From Novosphingobium sp. HII-3 (GTDB lineage: Bacteria > Pseudomonadota > Alphaproteobacteria > Sphingomonadales > Sphingomonadaceae): 64,000 nt of DNA. Below the pieces are notes generated by a model. The model saw only the letters and a program-made list of their open reading frames with translations, had not been told where the DNA came from and made no database searches. Below, one piece after another: positions 34,844-43,379 of the stretch (positions are counted from its first letter, which is position 1; every line of letters begins with the position of its first letter). The stretch is taken from NCBI RefSeq assembly GCF_002916655.1, contig NZ_PPSM01000066.1, positions 1-64,000 on the forward strand, written 5' to 3'. The translations under genes and the position numbers were made by a program.

Positions 34844-36783
34844 CGGACTTCCCCCGTGCAGACCATGTCGGCCCCACCGAGGCGGACGGTCTGCATCATG
34901 ACGACGGCTTCGGGAAAATCGTCGAGGCAGCCGCAGGCCGAGACGATTTCCTCGCCCGGACCCACAGGGCAGACATCGCCGCCGCCTGCCGCCGTGCAGG
35001 CATGGTAGAAGGTGTCCCACCCGACAGGCGCATTCTGTTTCGTGCCGACCACTCCGTCGAGGGTAGCCGCCGTATTGCGCGCGGGCGCGCGGGTCTTGCA
35101 GACCGGCTCGCAGGCCGGAACCGAGCCGCGATCGGGCAGCGCGAAGGGCCGTGACGCGGTGGCATAACCCCCGTCCGAGGTCCTCGTCCGGTCGGCCAGC
35201 ATGGTCTCGGTCGAATGGTCGATGATATAGGCGCCGCGGCTCAGATCAGGTTCCGGCATCGATCCGGTATCGACGGTACAACGATAACGGCGCTGACGCT
35301 CGAACCATGGCCGCGCGAGACGGAGCGAGCAGGCGCCGCTCTCGAACAGGCGTGCCTGGGGGAGGGGTGTAAGGCCGGTGCCGACGCCGTTGCGGAACGT
35401 CTCGACGCCATCGACGCTTTCGTCATGAAGCGCGCAATTGACGTCGCCGGCATAGCCCGCGCACAGGTCGACGATCCGCTCGGTCGGGTTGCAACTGAGG
35501 TCGAGCATTGCATCGAACTGCGCGAAGGCCTCTCCTTCACCGCCGACCGCGATGCGCATGGAAATGACATGCTCGCCGCGGGTCAGCCACGGCTTGAGGT
35601 CGAGATTGGGATAGGCATGCCAGGTCCGTTTCCGCTCGCACTTGCCGGGCGGCAGGCCGGTCCCGGTCCAGTTCGCCGGATTGGACAGCATGAGCTCGCC
35701 GTCGATGCGAAGCTGGAGCCAGTCGTCGAAGAAATAGTGCGAGAGCCGGAACTGCGCGAGGCGATCGGGATCATCGATCCGCAGCCGCATGGAAAACTCG
35801 AAGATGCGGCAGCTCCCGCCTCGCAGGCTGTCGTCGCGCGGCGAGCCCATCTGCAATGTGAGCTGATCGGGTGCGGGCGCATAGATCGCATAGGCGCCGC
35901 CGAGATGCGCGATCACATCGTCCGCCTTGACGGCGTTCAACGACACCTCCCGCGTGATCGTGCAGGACCGGATCTGCTCGGCCTTGCCGACGCCGGCGGG
36001 CGAGCCCTTGAGCGCCTGGAAGATGCTGTTCGATGCGGCGACGCTCGCGGCATCGCCCTGGATCGTGGCGGGACTGGCGCGATAGGCCGTCTGCGGGAGC
36101 GCGGGGTTGGGCGAGCAGGCCGTGCTTTGGGCGCCAGTGTAACGGATGGCCGGGCCGTCGATCACCGCCTGCGCGACGCCGACGCGCGGATCGGCCGTGG
36201 TGAGCGCGCCGATGACGCCGCCGCCCAGGTCTTTCAGCACCGAGGCCATATTGCCCCAGACGAGGTTGCTGCCGCAGCTGTTGTTGATGCAGTAGCAACC
36301 GGCGAGATCGGTCAGGTCGACTTGCGCGAGCTTGAGATCGCCGCCTGACGCAACATCCCATTTGAAGCTCTTGCACTGGTTCCAGGTGCCCGGCTGACAG
36401 GAGACGACGCCATTGGCGCAAATGCCCGATACCGGCACCGGCAGGGTCAATGTCTGGTCGACCGTGCCGTCGAGATCCTTGTCGCGCGATATCCGCAGCG
36501 TGCCGATATCGCCGGTCGCCGCCGGCTGCGCGATCAGTTCGAGCAGCGTCGCCGTCTTCTGGCACGCTATATTGGGGTTGAACGTCCGGCTGTTGTCGAC
36601 TGTCGAGATCGGTTGTCCGGCAAGCCCCGGCGTCAGATAATTCTGCTGGATCGCATCGCTGTCCGAGGTCTTCGCGCGGGATGCTTCGGCGGCGGCGCGG
36701 GCGCGGTCCTCGACCGTCTGGGCCGAGAGCGGCGCCGGCGCCAGAGCGCTGGCCGCGAGGAGGAGGATGCCGCGCTTCACCAT
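34840..36783 (-). CDS. TraN-like exported protein, proximal part
   Basis: 647 aa. Signal peptide about 1-21. Cysteine-rich throughout (more than 25 Cys), with a beta-rich central region around 300-420 that looks like a lectin or carbohydrate-binding sandwich. The C-terminus (ACGCLDDFPEAVVMMQTVRL) also resembles TraN segments. It overlaps the following TraN-like gene by 4 nt. Presumed outer-membrane or surface component for recipient contact; this role is inferred from position and cysteine content. Confidence 0.7.
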   Translation of the reverse strand: MVKRGILLLAASALAPAPLSAQTVEDRARAAAEASRAKTSDSDAIQQNYLTPGLAGQPISTVDNSRTFNPNIACQKTATLLELIAQPAATGDIGTLRISRDKDLDGTVDQTLTLPVPVSGICANGVVSCQPGTWNQCKSFKWDVASGGDLKLAQVDLTDLAGCYCINNSCGSNLVWGNMASVLKDLGGGVIGALTTADPRVGVAQAVIDGPAIRYTGAQSTACSPNPALPQTAYRASPATIQGDAASVAASNSIFQALKGSPAGVGKAEQIRSCTITREVSLNAVKADDVIAHLGGAYAIYAPAPDQLTLQMGSPRDDSLRGGSCRIFEFSMRLRIDDPDRLAQFRLSHYFFDDWLQLRIDGELMLSNPANWTGTGLPPGKCERKRTWHAYPNLDLKPWLTRGEHVISMRIAVGGEGEAFAQFDAMLDLSCNPTERIVDLCAGYAGDVNCALHDESVDGVETFRNGVGTGLTPLPQARLFESGACSLRLARPWFERQRRYRCTVDTGSMPEPDLSRGAYIIDHSTETMLADRTRTSDGGYATASRPFALPDRGSVPACEPVCKTRAPARNTAATLDGVVGTKQNAPVGWDTFYHACTAAGGGDVCPVGPGEEIVSACGCLDDFPEAVVMMQTVRLGGADMVCTGEVR

Positions 36784-37106
36784 GGCGTCCTCGCGCGGGT
36801 GGTTCGCGAGCCATGGGCGAAGCGCAGCACGTCTCCCGCCCGGAACGCGCTGGATCCGGGCGAGAGTATCCTGAAGACGGCCTGTCCCTCAAAAATGGTC
36901 AGCGCGGCCGCCACCGGAGATACGGCGGGAGGGGGCATTGCCGGCCCCGGCGGGGGGCTTTCGGCCGCGCTGACCGAGGGGGGAGCGGCGGTTGAAAGGC
37001 ACACCGCCGCTCCTTCCGCGCGCCCGCTCACGGTGGGGAGCGTTCCGTGACGAGCGGGGCAGCTACCCGCGCGAGACGCACGGTTTGGGGGAAGCGATCT
37101 GCTCAT
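36777..37106 (-). CDS. Small Pro-rich hypothetical protein between traU and traN
   Basis: 109 aa. It starts as ATGA on the traU stop and overlaps the next gene by 7 nt, so it sits in the operon chain. The central part is Pro/Ala rich (ESPPPGPAMPPPAVSPVAAA), and the rest has no domain I know. The overlap pattern supports it being translated. Confidence 0.55.
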   Translation of the reverse strand: MSRSLPPNRASRAGSCPARHGTLPTVSGRAEGAAVCLSTAAPPSVSAAESPPPGPAMPPPAVSPVAAALTIFEGQAVFRILSPGSSAFRAGDVLRFAHGSRTTRARTPW

Positions 37107-38119
37107 GGCGTGGAAATCCCCGCGCAGCAGATCGCCTTCTCGAACAACATGAATTGGGCATTGTCCTTGCCCGGCGCGTGCTTGCCCGATGTCCAGAGCG
37201 CGCCGGGACGGCCGATGTTGACGCACTTGCCGCCCTTGACCGGCTCCATGATCTGCATCTTGTAGCGGCTCTTGGTCCAGATCGGCTGCGGCTTGAACGA
37301 GCAGCCGTCCGCCGAGTGGATCGTGAGAGCGCCCAGCCTGCCCATCATGAACGTCGAGCGCGCGGCGAGACCCGCCCAGGCCTCGACGCTGTCCCCGAAA
37401 TGGATGTCGCCGGCGACCGGATAGGTCGCGCCCCAGGAGCCCATGCACCAGAACAGGGGATCGATGACCTTGCCAGCAGCTGCGGCGGCGCTGTCGGCCA
37501 TACAGGCGAGGCCGGCCGCCGGATTGCCGAACAGGATGCCTTCGGGCTGGATGATAGCGCCCAATGTGCCCGACTGCCAGGTCGGCAGCACCTCGGTGAT
37601 CATCGCGACGTCGAAGCCATCATCCTCGATGCACGGCAGGTCCGTGAACATGTCGAGCATCTTCCAGACCGGCGAGATGTAATAATGCGCCTGCGCGAAC
37701 ATCTTGCGGGTGTTGGTGCCGTCCGAGATCGACGACTGGCTGCCCTGCAATTTCCCACCGGTCGGCATGAGATCGACACCGAGCGCCATCATGCAGCCCG
37801 GCTCGGTCACGACATCAACCATGCGATTGGGTGACCAGAACGAAACCTTGACCCCGAACCAGAAGGTCGCACCCTTGCGGCAGGCGCAGAGCGGTTTGGA
37901 GGCCGACTGGGCGTCCAGTTCCTTGTCGAGCTTATCGTAGGAGCCCACCCGCACGCCCCCGATCGTGATCGGGAAGATGCAGTTCCAGCGCACCTTGGTG
38001 ATCGGATTGAACACGGTGCCCGCCTCGCATTTGGAGGCATGCGCAGGCGTGGCGGGCGCGACGAGCGCAAGAGCGAGGGCCGCCGCGCCGGTGCGCAGCA
38101 TCGAGATGAGCCGACTCAT
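37103..38119 (-). CDS. traU: Conjugal transfer protein TraU
   Basis: 338 aa (F TraU 330 aa). Signal peptide about 1-28 (ATPAHA). Family features include FNPITKVRWNCIFPITIGGV, CMMALGVDLMPTGG, YYISPVWKMLDMFTDLPC and about 12 cysteines. TraU is periplasmic and is needed for DNA transfer rather than pilus formation. Overlaps traW and the small Pro-rich gene by 4 nt each. Confidence 0.95.
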   Translation of the reverse strand: MSRLISMLRTGAAALALALVAPATPAHASKCEAGTVFNPITKVRWNCIFPITIGGVRVGSYDKLDKELDAQSASKPLCACRKGATFWFGVKVSFWSPNRMVDVVTEPGCMMALGVDLMPTGGKLQGSQSSISDGTNTRKMFAQAHYYISPVWKMLDMFTDLPCIEDDGFDVAMITEVLPTWQSGTLGAIIQPEGILFGNPAAGLACMADSAAAAAGKVIDPLFWCMGSWGATYPVAGDIHFGDSVEAWAGLAARSTFMMGRLGALTIHSADGCSFKPQPIWTKSRYKMQIMEPVKGGKCVNIGRPGALWTSGKHAPGKDNAQFMLFEKAICCAGISTP

Positions 38120-38781
38120 GGGATGGCCTTTCGTACGGGAGCGCGATCGACGCGCACCTCTGTCAGCTCCAGCTTCTGGCCGACCTGCCGGACGATCACG
38201 GGCGCGACGGTGAGGCCCAACCGCTCCTTCACGCGCTCCTCGAGAATGAAGAGGGCACGGCCGTGCTTCTCGCCAAGCGAGAGCGCATCGTCCTTTGCGT
38301 CCCCACCGCCGGTGAGGATGATCCAGTCGGTGAGCGCGGCGGTCTTCAGCGCCCAGCCCAGATCGCGGGGATGCACGACCACCAGCTTCTGCGGCAGCGA
38401 CACATAGGTCAGCGGGTTGAAGGTGAAGCCCGCAGGATAGAGCAGCTTGCCGTCCGGCAGCCGGATTTCCTGATCGAGCGTGTAGAACGGCACAACGCTG
38501 CGAACCTGGTTCTGGCGCGCGACACCGAGCGTCGCGCCTTTCAATGCGCTCCAGCCCGAACGCGGCCCGAACTTTTCGGCCATATTGGGCGGCTGCTTTG
38601 CGGCACGCGCCTCGATCTCGGCCATCGCGTCGGGCTCGGCGATCGGCCATGTACGACCAATGGTCGATGTCTCGGCGTGGGCCACCCCCGCGACGATCAG
38701 CGCGCCGGCCAGACACCCGGCGATGAGCGCGGACTGGATGGCGAGGACATGCCAGCCTTGGGGGACACGTCTATCGACCAC
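38116..38781 (-). CDS. traW: Conjugal transfer protein TraW
   Basis: 221 aa (F TraW 210 aa). Signal-anchor or signal peptide about 13-36 (AGVAHA). Matches TraW in TSTIGRTWPIAEPDAMAEIE and in the C-terminal LILTGGD-like and LFILEERVKERLGL segments. Periplasmic, partner of TrbC in pilus assembly. Overlaps the upstream small gene by 11 nt and traU by 4 nt. Confidence 0.92.
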   Translation of the reverse strand: MVDRRVPQGWHVLAIQSALIAGCLAGALIVAGVAHAETSTIGRTWPIAEPDAMAEIEARAAKQPPNMAEKFGPRSGWSALKGATLGVARQNQVRSVVPFYTLDQEIRLPDGKLLYPAGFTFNPLTYVSLPQKLVVVHPRDLGWALKTAALTDWIILTGGGDAKDDALSLGEKHGRALFILEERVKERLGLTVAPVIVRQVGQKLELTEVRVDRAPVRKAIP

Positions 38782-39007
38782 GGCGGCGCTCCCTCCATGG
38801 AACGGCAGGCGTACGACTCTCGCCGCAGACCGCGCAGATGAACGCGGTGACGCCCAGGAACAGCGTGAGCCAGATCAGCGCCTGGCTGCCGCCGAGGTCG
38901 GGGGCCGACCAGAGCACCAGCGAAGACTGGAGGATCAACAGCAGATGGGTGCCGACCAGCAGGCGAATGGATGACGGACAAGGCGCGCCGGAGAAGATGC
39001 CGTTCAT
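38771..39007 (-). CDS. Small membrane protein, shares N-terminus with its neighbour
   Basis: 78 aa with two hydrophobic segments (about 17-35 and 43-60). The N-terminus MNGIFSGAPCPSSIRLLVG is nearly the same as that of the preceding gene (MNGSFSGSPDPSSIRPLIG). It starts as ATGA on the previous stop. Position and size recall TrbI or TraP-like accessory genes of F, but I see no clear similarity. Confidence 0.65.
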   Translation of the reverse strand: MNGIFSGAPCPSSIRLLVGTHLLLILQSSLVLWSAPDLGGSQALIWLTLFLGVTAFICAVCGESRTPAVPWRERRRGR

Positions 39008-39513
39008 CGGCCCCACCTTTCGGCATGTCGGGCGAGGGCATTTGCCATCCTCGACGCGCGGTGCAGGAACCAAAGTCCTCCCCGCACAAGCGCGATCGGC
39101 GTCAGGACAAGAATGGCCGCCCGCATGAACAGGGGCATTTCCGGGACGAGCAGGAACAGGCCGACGATGATCGAGGCCGCCGCCGCTTCGAGGCCCACGA
39201 TCTGCCGAAAGCGCAGAGCCGCGATCCTCTCGTCCCGACCGGACGTATATTCCATGGCAAGCGCGGAACGGGTCATGATCAGGAGCACGGCTTCATTCGA
39301 GCGATGCAGGCGTTCGACGTAGGCTTCCTGCGTCTCGCCCGGCAGGCGCGGGGCCATCCCTGGACGGATCAAAAGATTCTCCGGCCGTTTTCCGGGACGA
39401 GGAGGGATTTCGTCGATCCCGCCGTCGATCTGTCGGGCAAGCCAACGGATCATGTCGCCGATCAGCGGCCGGATCGACGACGGGTCGGGCGAGCCGGAGA
39501 AGCTGCCGTTCAT
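39004..39513 (-). CDS. Membrane protein of the transfer operon, 169 aa
   Basis: 169 aa, starting MNGSFSGSPDPSSIRPLIG. Two hydrophobic segments lie in the C-terminal half (about 113-150), preceded by a charged helix. The start at 39513 overlaps the previous stop as ATGA; an ATG two codons upstream is possible. Family unknown. It shares its first 19 residues almost fully with the next gene, suggesting a duplicated targeting or interaction segment. Confidence 0.65.
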   Translation of the reverse strand: MNGSFSGSPDPSSIRPLIGDMIRWLARQIDGGIDEIPPRPGKRPENLLIRPGMAPRLPGETQEAYVERLHRSNEAVLLIMTRSALAMEYTSGRDERIAALRFRQIVGLEAAAASIIVGLFLLVPEMPLFMRAAILVLTPIALVRGGLWFLHRASRMANALARHAERWGR

Positions 39514-39923
39514 GCCCATCTCCGTGCCCTCCGCGTGACCAGCCAATTCGGGATGCTGTCGATGATGCGGGCGATGCCGATCGCCAGCGCGGCGCCGGCA
39601 ATTCCGGCACAGGCGATCAGCCCGGCCATGAGCGGCACTGGCAGCACGCTGTCCGCGGCCCCGCACAAGCCAAGAGCGGCATAGGCCAGGGCGGTGATGA
39701 CCGGCCCGGTGAAGGTTAGCAGGAGAGCGTGCCGCCGCCAGCGCTGGCGCTCGCTTTCTAGGATGGTCCATTGCGCATCGCGAACGGACGCGAGGAACCG
39801 GACCCGGTCGCCCAGTTCCCACTGGCAGCGGACCAGGTAGTCGTGAAGGGATTCGTCCGGCCTGCGCACGACGAGGGTCAGGCGCTCATTGCCGCCACTG
39901 GGCGGGAGTATGTCCAGCATCAT
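39510..39923 (-). CDS. Membrane protein of the transfer operon, 137 aa
   Basis: 137 aa. The N-terminal 60 residues are polar and helical (RRPDESLHDYLVRCQWELGD); two transmembrane segments follow (about 65-90 and 95-120). Overlaps both neighbours by 4 nt. No family recognised. Located between traC and traW, where F carries trbI and small accessory genes. Confidence 0.65.
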   Translation of the reverse strand: MMLDILPPSGGNERLTLVVRRPDESLHDYLVRCQWELGDRVRFLASVRDAQWTILESERQRWRRHALLLTFTGPVITALAYAALGLCGAADSVLPVPLMAGLIACAGIAGAALAIGIARIIDSIPNWLVTRRARRWA

Positions 39924-40246
39924 CTTTTCCTCCTGAGTTTTGCGAGCAAGCGGCCCGCGGCCCCGGTCAGGCCGATGAGGATGAGCCCGGTCAGGAAACA
40001 GCCGCCGCCAACGATCGCCGCGCCGCGAAGAACGATGCCAGCGGGCTGTTCGAGCACCAGCCCGGCCGCGAGCACGAGCGATGCGATCATCACGGATTCG
40101 ATGACCACCAGGCGGAAGCGCCAGCGCAATGCGTCGGCTTCCGCCCGTGCGGCGACGCGCGCCTCGATGATCCGCTCGATATCCTCATCCGGGCTCTCCA
40201 CGAGCCGGAGCGGCAACTGGTCGGGGGAGGGGGAGCGCCGCGTCAT
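39920..40246 (-). CDS. Membrane protein of the transfer operon, 108 aa
   Basis: 108 aa. A polar N-terminus with a charged helix (SPDEDIERIIEARVAARAEA) precedes two hydrophobic segments (about 46-65 and 72-95) and a basic tail (RLLAKLRRKR). It begins as ATGA on the traC stop. Function unknown; it might fill the place of TrbI, which regulates pilus retraction in F. Confidence 0.65.
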   Translation of the reverse strand: MTRRSPSPDQLPLRLVESPDEDIERIIEARVAARAEADALRWRFRLVVIESVMIASLVLAAGLVLEQPAGIVLRGAAIVGGGCFLTGLILIGLTGAAGRLLAKLRRKR

Positions 40247-42759
40247 GACAGCGCGCTCCGCTTCAGCGGCGCTGCGTCATCGCAGGACGTGCCGATTATC
40301 CCGGCGGGATCGACGCCGGCGAGATCGCACACCGCTTCGAGCGGCGAGCGTCCGGCGCGGACCAGCGCCTCGAACGCGGCCACGTCTTCGGGCGCGGAGG
40401 TGTTGATCCAGTAGCTGAACGGATCGACGACGAGCCGGGCGATGCCGAGGCCAAGCGGGCTGTCGATGAAGACTTCCGAATAGTTCGGTTTGTTGTTGCG
40501 GACCGATTTCAGGAGGTCGAGGACGAAACCCGAATAGTCGAGGATCTTGTTTTCGACCGCCTTGTCATAGGTCGATCCCTGCAGGAGGAAGCGCGTCGCG
40601 GCATTTTCCAGGATCACCTGTCCCGTGCCGCCGAACAGCAGCAGATCGTTCATGCTCTGGAGAATGATGCCGAAGCTGCCGCGATATTTTCGGGCGCGGC
40701 GATAGCCCTGGCTGATCGCCTCGGCGAGGCGCGACAGGTCCTGGCCCTCTTCGCGGGTCATGAACTGCGCGGCTTCATCGCACAGCACGAAGCGGGGGCG
40801 ATCACGGGCGGACAGGTAGAGTTCCTGCGTTACCGCGTTGATCACCACCATGACGACCACGTTGAACAGGTCAGGCATGGCCTTCAGGCGCTCGAGTTCG
40901 AGCACCACGAATTCATCGTTCGAGATGTCGAACGTGCTGGGACCGTTGAAATAATGGCCGTAGGCTCCGTCCGACCCGAAATCACGCAGGTTGAAGGCCA
41001 ATTCGCGCGCCGTGGGCACGAGGTGGTCGACCCGGTCGAGATCGGAGACGGTGTTGGCCGGATAGGAGCCGAGCCATTCGCGCACCGCATCGATCCCGGC
41101 TTCCGCGCGGCCGCTCTCGATCGCCCATTGCACGGCGGACTTGAGCAGGTTCCATTCGGACGTGGTGACGCCCTTGCGCGTCCCGGCGTTGGCCATCTCC
41201 GCGACGATCGACACCGCCATCGAGATCGCGGACTCTCGATCGTCGCCGTCGAGAGCGAGCCCCAGGTCGAACGGATTGAGGACGAGATGCTCTTCGCCCA
41301 GATCGATGTAGCGGCCCGAGCAGAGCGTGCAGAGCTTCTTGTAGCTGCCGCCGATGTCGATGATGCGGATGAGCGCGTTCTGCGCGAAATACTGCTGGCA
41401 CAGGTTATTGAGCAGGAAGCTCTTGCCCGCGCCCGATTCCGCCGAGACGATGAAGTTGTAGTTGTTGATACGCGGATCGAAGAGGTCGAGCGTGATGAGC
41501 TGCCCCTTGCGGCCCGTGTAGAGCAGCGCCGGCCGCCCGCCGCCCCGGAAATCGGTTTGGATCGGCGACATCAGCACGCCCGCGCGCACCGGCACGCGGA
41601 AATCGCGCTGCAGCATACCGATCGTGCGTCGCTCGGGGTACAGGCCGAAGGGCAGGCTCGCGGCCAGCAGGATCGGGTTGAGGTAGGATTCCTCCTGGAC
41701 CATCCACGGCAGCGGTTCGCTCTCCCACAGCCGCTTGGCGCGCGCCGCCATCTCGCGGGCCTGATGGCGGTCGCGGCCGAACACCCACATGGTGGGGATC
41801 ACCGAGACGAACCGGGTGTTTCCGGCCTCGTCCAGGATCCACCCGATCTCTTCGATCTGCTTGCCGACCTCGACCGCGAAGGACCCCGCCGCCTTCTGCG
41901 CCGAGAGAATCTGCGCGCGCTTGTGGATCTCGAAGGCCGAGTGATCGAAGAGGACATTGAGCGTATAGAGGAACGGCCCGCCGATCTGGTCGCTGTCCTC
42001 GGACGACCCGCGCATGCCGCCGGTGAGACGATTGGCACGTTCGGCGGTGATCCGCCGCGGCGGCGACTTGGGCGTCAGACAGCGCGCCACCTGGTTGCCC
42101 AGATATACTTCCGGCCCGTCGAAGCGGAGCGCCGGCCCGGCATCGATGATCTGGCGGCGCAGCGGCACGTCGGCGGTCTGGGTGAAGACGCCGGGCGCGG
42201 GCGCATGAACGCCGTTGAAAATGCGCCGGTAGAGCGAGATGATCTCGCTCGGCGCCATCGGGCGGATGCCGAGCTTGGCGAGCTGCTCCTCGATCTGGCG
42301 GCGCAGGTCGCTGTCCATCGGCGCGCGCGTCTTGACCGACAGGAAGGTGCGGAAATCGCGGATCGGAATGCCATGCAGGGCCTTCAGGCCCATGGTGCCG
42401 GCGCGCAGATAGTCGAAGGTGCGCCGCGCCGAGGCCTGGATCAGCGGATCGGGCCGCGTCTTGAGGTCGAGAAAGGCGTCGAGCGCATCGTCGATAAGCG
42501 GGTCGGCGAAACTCTGAAGCTGGAGGATCGTGCCTTCGGGAAAATTGACGTTGAGCAGCCCCAGCAGCGCCTCATGGACATGCGCGAACATGTAGGGGGA
42601 GGGGACAAGCTCCCAGCTATATCCCCAGCCATCGTCGATGGTGAGGAAGGCCTGTTCTTCCTCGACCCAGGCGGCGAGGGGAAGAAAATCGGAATAGCTG
42701 TCGCGCTCGACGCTGCGGCGCAGCCGCGCCAGCGTCATGCCCGATTGATAGCTGCTCAT
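40243..42759 (-). CDS. traC: Conjugal transfer ATPase TraC (VirB4 family)
   Basis: 838 aa (F TraC 875 aa). N-terminal TraC_F_IV region, then the ATPase: Walker A SAESGAGKSFLLNNL near residue 440, Walker B RFVLCDEAAQFM near 655. Cytoplasmic, membrane-associated motor for pilus assembly in type IV secretion. It overlaps traV and the next small gene by 4 nt each. Intact. Confidence 0.95.
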   Translation of the reverse strand: MSSYQSGMTLARLRRSVERDSYSDFLPLAAWVEEEQAFLTIDDGWGYSWELVPSPYMFAHVHEALLGLLNVNFPEGTILQLQSFADPLIDDALDAFLDLKTRPDPLIQASARRTFDYLRAGTMGLKALHGIPIRDFRTFLSVKTRAPMDSDLRRQIEEQLAKLGIRPMAPSEIISLYRRIFNGVHAPAPGVFTQTADVPLRRQIIDAGPALRFDGPEVYLGNQVARCLTPKSPPRRITAERANRLTGGMRGSSEDSDQIGGPFLYTLNVLFDHSAFEIHKRAQILSAQKAAGSFAVEVGKQIEEIGWILDEAGNTRFVSVIPTMWVFGRDRHQAREMAARAKRLWESEPLPWMVQEESYLNPILLAASLPFGLYPERRTIGMLQRDFRVPVRAGVLMSPIQTDFRGGGRPALLYTGRKGQLITLDLFDPRINNYNFIVSAESGAGKSFLLNNLCQQYFAQNALIRIIDIGGSYKKLCTLCSGRYIDLGEEHLVLNPFDLGLALDGDDRESAISMAVSIVAEMANAGTRKGVTTSEWNLLKSAVQWAIESGRAEAGIDAVREWLGSYPANTVSDLDRVDHLVPTARELAFNLRDFGSDGAYGHYFNGPSTFDISNDEFVVLELERLKAMPDLFNVVVMVVINAVTQELYLSARDRPRFVLCDEAAQFMTREEGQDLSRLAEAISQGYRRARKYRGSFGIILQSMNDLLLFGGTGQVILENAATRFLLQGSTYDKAVENKILDYSGFVLDLLKSVRNNKPNYSEVFIDSPLGLGIARLVVDPFSYWINTSAPEDVAAFEALVRAGRSPLEAVCDLAGVDPAGIIGTSCDDAAPLKRSALS

Positions 42760-43379
42760 GGCCGGGGCCCCGCATCATTCTGGCCATCGTCGGGGCGGTC
42801 CCGGACCTGCTCGAGGACGTTTGCGCGAGACGCGGGCGAAACCGGGGCGACGAGATAGTCGCCGACCACCCATTGTGGACGCTCGACCAGCGAATAGACA
42901 TAGCGCGGCATATAGAGCCGGTCGGGACGCTGCCGGTCGGCATAGGGCAGGATCAGCGTGCGGACCGAGCGCGGGGGCTTGAGCATCGGCGTGACCGGCT
43001 GCTCGATCAGCCCCTGAAGCTCGCGATAGACGCTGTCGCGATAACCGGCGAAGGCGCCCGACGTTGTTCCAGTGGAACCGCGCGCGGCCTTGCCGTCCCT
43101 GAGCAACTTCCTGTCCCTGGTGACCGCCGGATCGGACTTCGACGCGACGCCCGCAACGGCATCGGCATAGGCCTTCTCAGGGTGGATGCACTGGCCGTGA
43201 TCGTCGTTCTTGCAACTGAACTTCTCGCTATAGGGCGACATGATCGAGCCCATCGTCGCGCAGCCGCTCAGCATGAAGGCGGCGCAGACCGGAAGAAGCG
43301 GGGAGAGGGCGCGCGATCGGCGCGCGGGCGATAGAGGCCGCATGGGCGATACTCCCTGTTGGATGAGGAGCCGGCGCAT
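42756..43379 (-). CDS. traV: Conjugal transfer lipoprotein TraV
   Basis: 207 aa. Lipobox LSGC near residue 39, followed by the TraV pattern with conserved Cys pair (FSCKNDDHGQCIHPEKAYAD). It forms the outer-membrane ring of the core complex with TraK and TraB. The ATG at 43379 overlaps the traB stop as TGATG; an ATG at 43343 has a better-placed AGGGAG and gives a more usual lipoprotein signal. Confidence 0.88.
   Translation of the reverse strand: MRRLLIQQGVSPMRPLSPARRSRALSPLLPVCAAFMLSGCATMGSIMSPYSEKFSCKNDDHGQCIHPEKAYADAVAGVASKSDPAVTRDRKLLRDGKAARGSTGTTSGAFAGYRDSVYRELQGLIEQPVTPMLKPPRSVRTLILPYADRQRPDRLYMPRYVYSLVERPQWVVGDYLVAPVSPASRANVLEQVRDRPDDGQNDAGPRP

Noticed and set aside
40954..42858. 634-codon plus-strand frame opposite traC
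   Set aside because: High GC content keeps antisense frames open; traC on the minus strand has intact Walker motifs and overlapping operon neighbours.
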